From contig JAQBNX010000066.1 of NCBI GenBank assembly GCA_028288385.1, positions 1 through 7,784 on the forward strand: a stretch of 7,784 nt of DNA. The letters run 5' to 3'. The notes beneath the pieces were generated by a model, which worked only from the letters and a program-made list of their open reading frames with translations, was not told the origin of the DNA and searched no databases. Made by a program: the position numbers and the translations under genes. The DNA is from Spirosoma sp. (GTDB taxonomy: Bacteria > Bacteroidota > Bacteroidia > Cytophagales > Spirosomataceae). This document shows positions 7,289-7,784 of the stretch, in pieces; positions within the stretch are counted from its first letter, which is position 1; every line of letters starts with the position of its first letter.

Positions 7289-7784
7289 CGTTTTGCTCTG
7301 TGCGTTACCCTTGCTGACCTGGGCTAAAATCCCTGAGCCTGAGTACTACTGGAGTAATGTAGAGAAAAAAAAGACGATCATTAAGGTGTTCGATGTAGAC
7401 CCAAATGACGCCCTGACTGTTGATAATCAGTTTGGACAGGTATCAGTTGCCATTTGGGACAAGAACGAGATACGCGTGCAGATCACGATTTCGGCCAATT
7501 CAGACTCCGATGAGCGGGCTCAGCAATTCATAAATGCAGTAGACATCGATGAAAAACGAACGGGCAATCAGATCGTCATCCGCACTAATTTCAATCAAAA
7601 TGCGGCATCAAACTGGAATCTTGGCAACTGGAAAAATGGTAAAGATCGTAATAACGTCCGCATCGACTATGCCGTGTCCATGCCACGCCAAAACGCGTTG
7701 AATGTTCGCAACCGATTTGGCAATACAAGCATCCCGGCCTTTTACGCTCCCCTGACGGTCCATAACCGCTACGGTAACTTCGAC
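7272..7784 (+). CDS. Exported beta-repeat (DUF4097/adhesin-like) protein, 3' end missing
   Basis: From ATG 7272 the frame is open to the window end (171 codons), so the gene is cut off. Residues 1-18 (MKILYSVLLCALPLLTWA) form a signal peptide, with cleavage expected before KIPEPEYYW. The mature part has strands with a recurring V-x-N-x-(F/Y)-G motif: VDNQFGQV (50-57), VRNRFGN (145-151) and VHNRYGN (163-169). Each is followed by a short strand, which is the style of DUF4097/LiaG-like beta-solenoid proteins and of the head-GIN adhesin-like proteins often found after sigma/anti-sigma pairs in Bacteroidota. An Asn/Trp-rich stretch (NFNQNAASNWNLGNW, 106-120) lies between them. It overlaps the anti-sigma gene by 17 nt in another frame and has no Shine-Dalgarno sequence, so it is probably translated by coupling and controlled by the upstream sigma factor. 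Its exact role is unknown; an envelope structural or sensing part is the best guess. The exported beta-repeat call is firm, the family name less so. Confidence 0.8.
   Translation, partial: MKILYSVLLCALPLLTWAKIPEPEYYWSNVEKKKTIIKVFDVDPNDALTVDNQFGQVSVAIWDKNEIRVQITISANSDSDERAQQFINAVDIDEKRTGNQIVIRTNFNQNAASNWNLGNWKNGKDRNNVRIDYAVSMPRQNALNVRNRFGNTSIPAFYAPLTVHNRYGNFD

Overview
The window looks like ordinary chromosome from a member of the Bacteroidota, most likely of the order Cytophagales (Spirosoma-like). Three things suggest this: the exported 1697-residue protein resembles an uncharacterised large family I know from this phylum; the ECF sigma factor is followed by a single-pass anti-sigma protein without a zinc-binding motif and then by an exported protein with VxNxFG-type repeats; and most starts lack a Shine-Dalgarno sequence. 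The genus is inferred from protein style and the roughly 50% GC, and was not tested. All five genes are on the plus strand. I see no rRNA, tRNA, CRISPR array, insertion sequence or integrase, and no clear sign of recent transfer.

Layout: (1) 1-665 is the 3' part of prmA, the ribosomal protein L11 methyltransferase, cut by the window edge. (2) 666-758 is a 93-nt spacer in which I find no convincing promoter or terminator. (3) 759-5852 is one very long gene for a secreted, beta-strand-rich protein. It has a helical N-terminal domain, an embedded winged-helix-like segment and a Pro/Lys/Glu-rich tail. (4) 5853-5981 is a 129-nt spacer holding a candidate ECF-type promoter (TGCAAC, 17 nt, TGTC). 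(5) 5982-6566 is an ECF sigma factor starting at TTG. (6) 6608-7288 is a membrane protein placed as its anti-sigma factor. (7) 7272-7784 is the 5' part of an exported protein whose start overlaps the anti-sigma gene by 17 nt and which runs off the window.

Genes 5-7 form a likely operon. The sigma factor would drive its own promoter, the membrane protein would hold it inactive until an envelope signal arrives, and the exported beta-repeat protein would be a co-expressed envelope component. The large exported protein lies just upstream but is separated by the promoter-bearing spacer, so sharing a regulon with the sigma factor is possible but not shown. The least described item is the 1697-residue protein, in particular its winged-helix-like insert.
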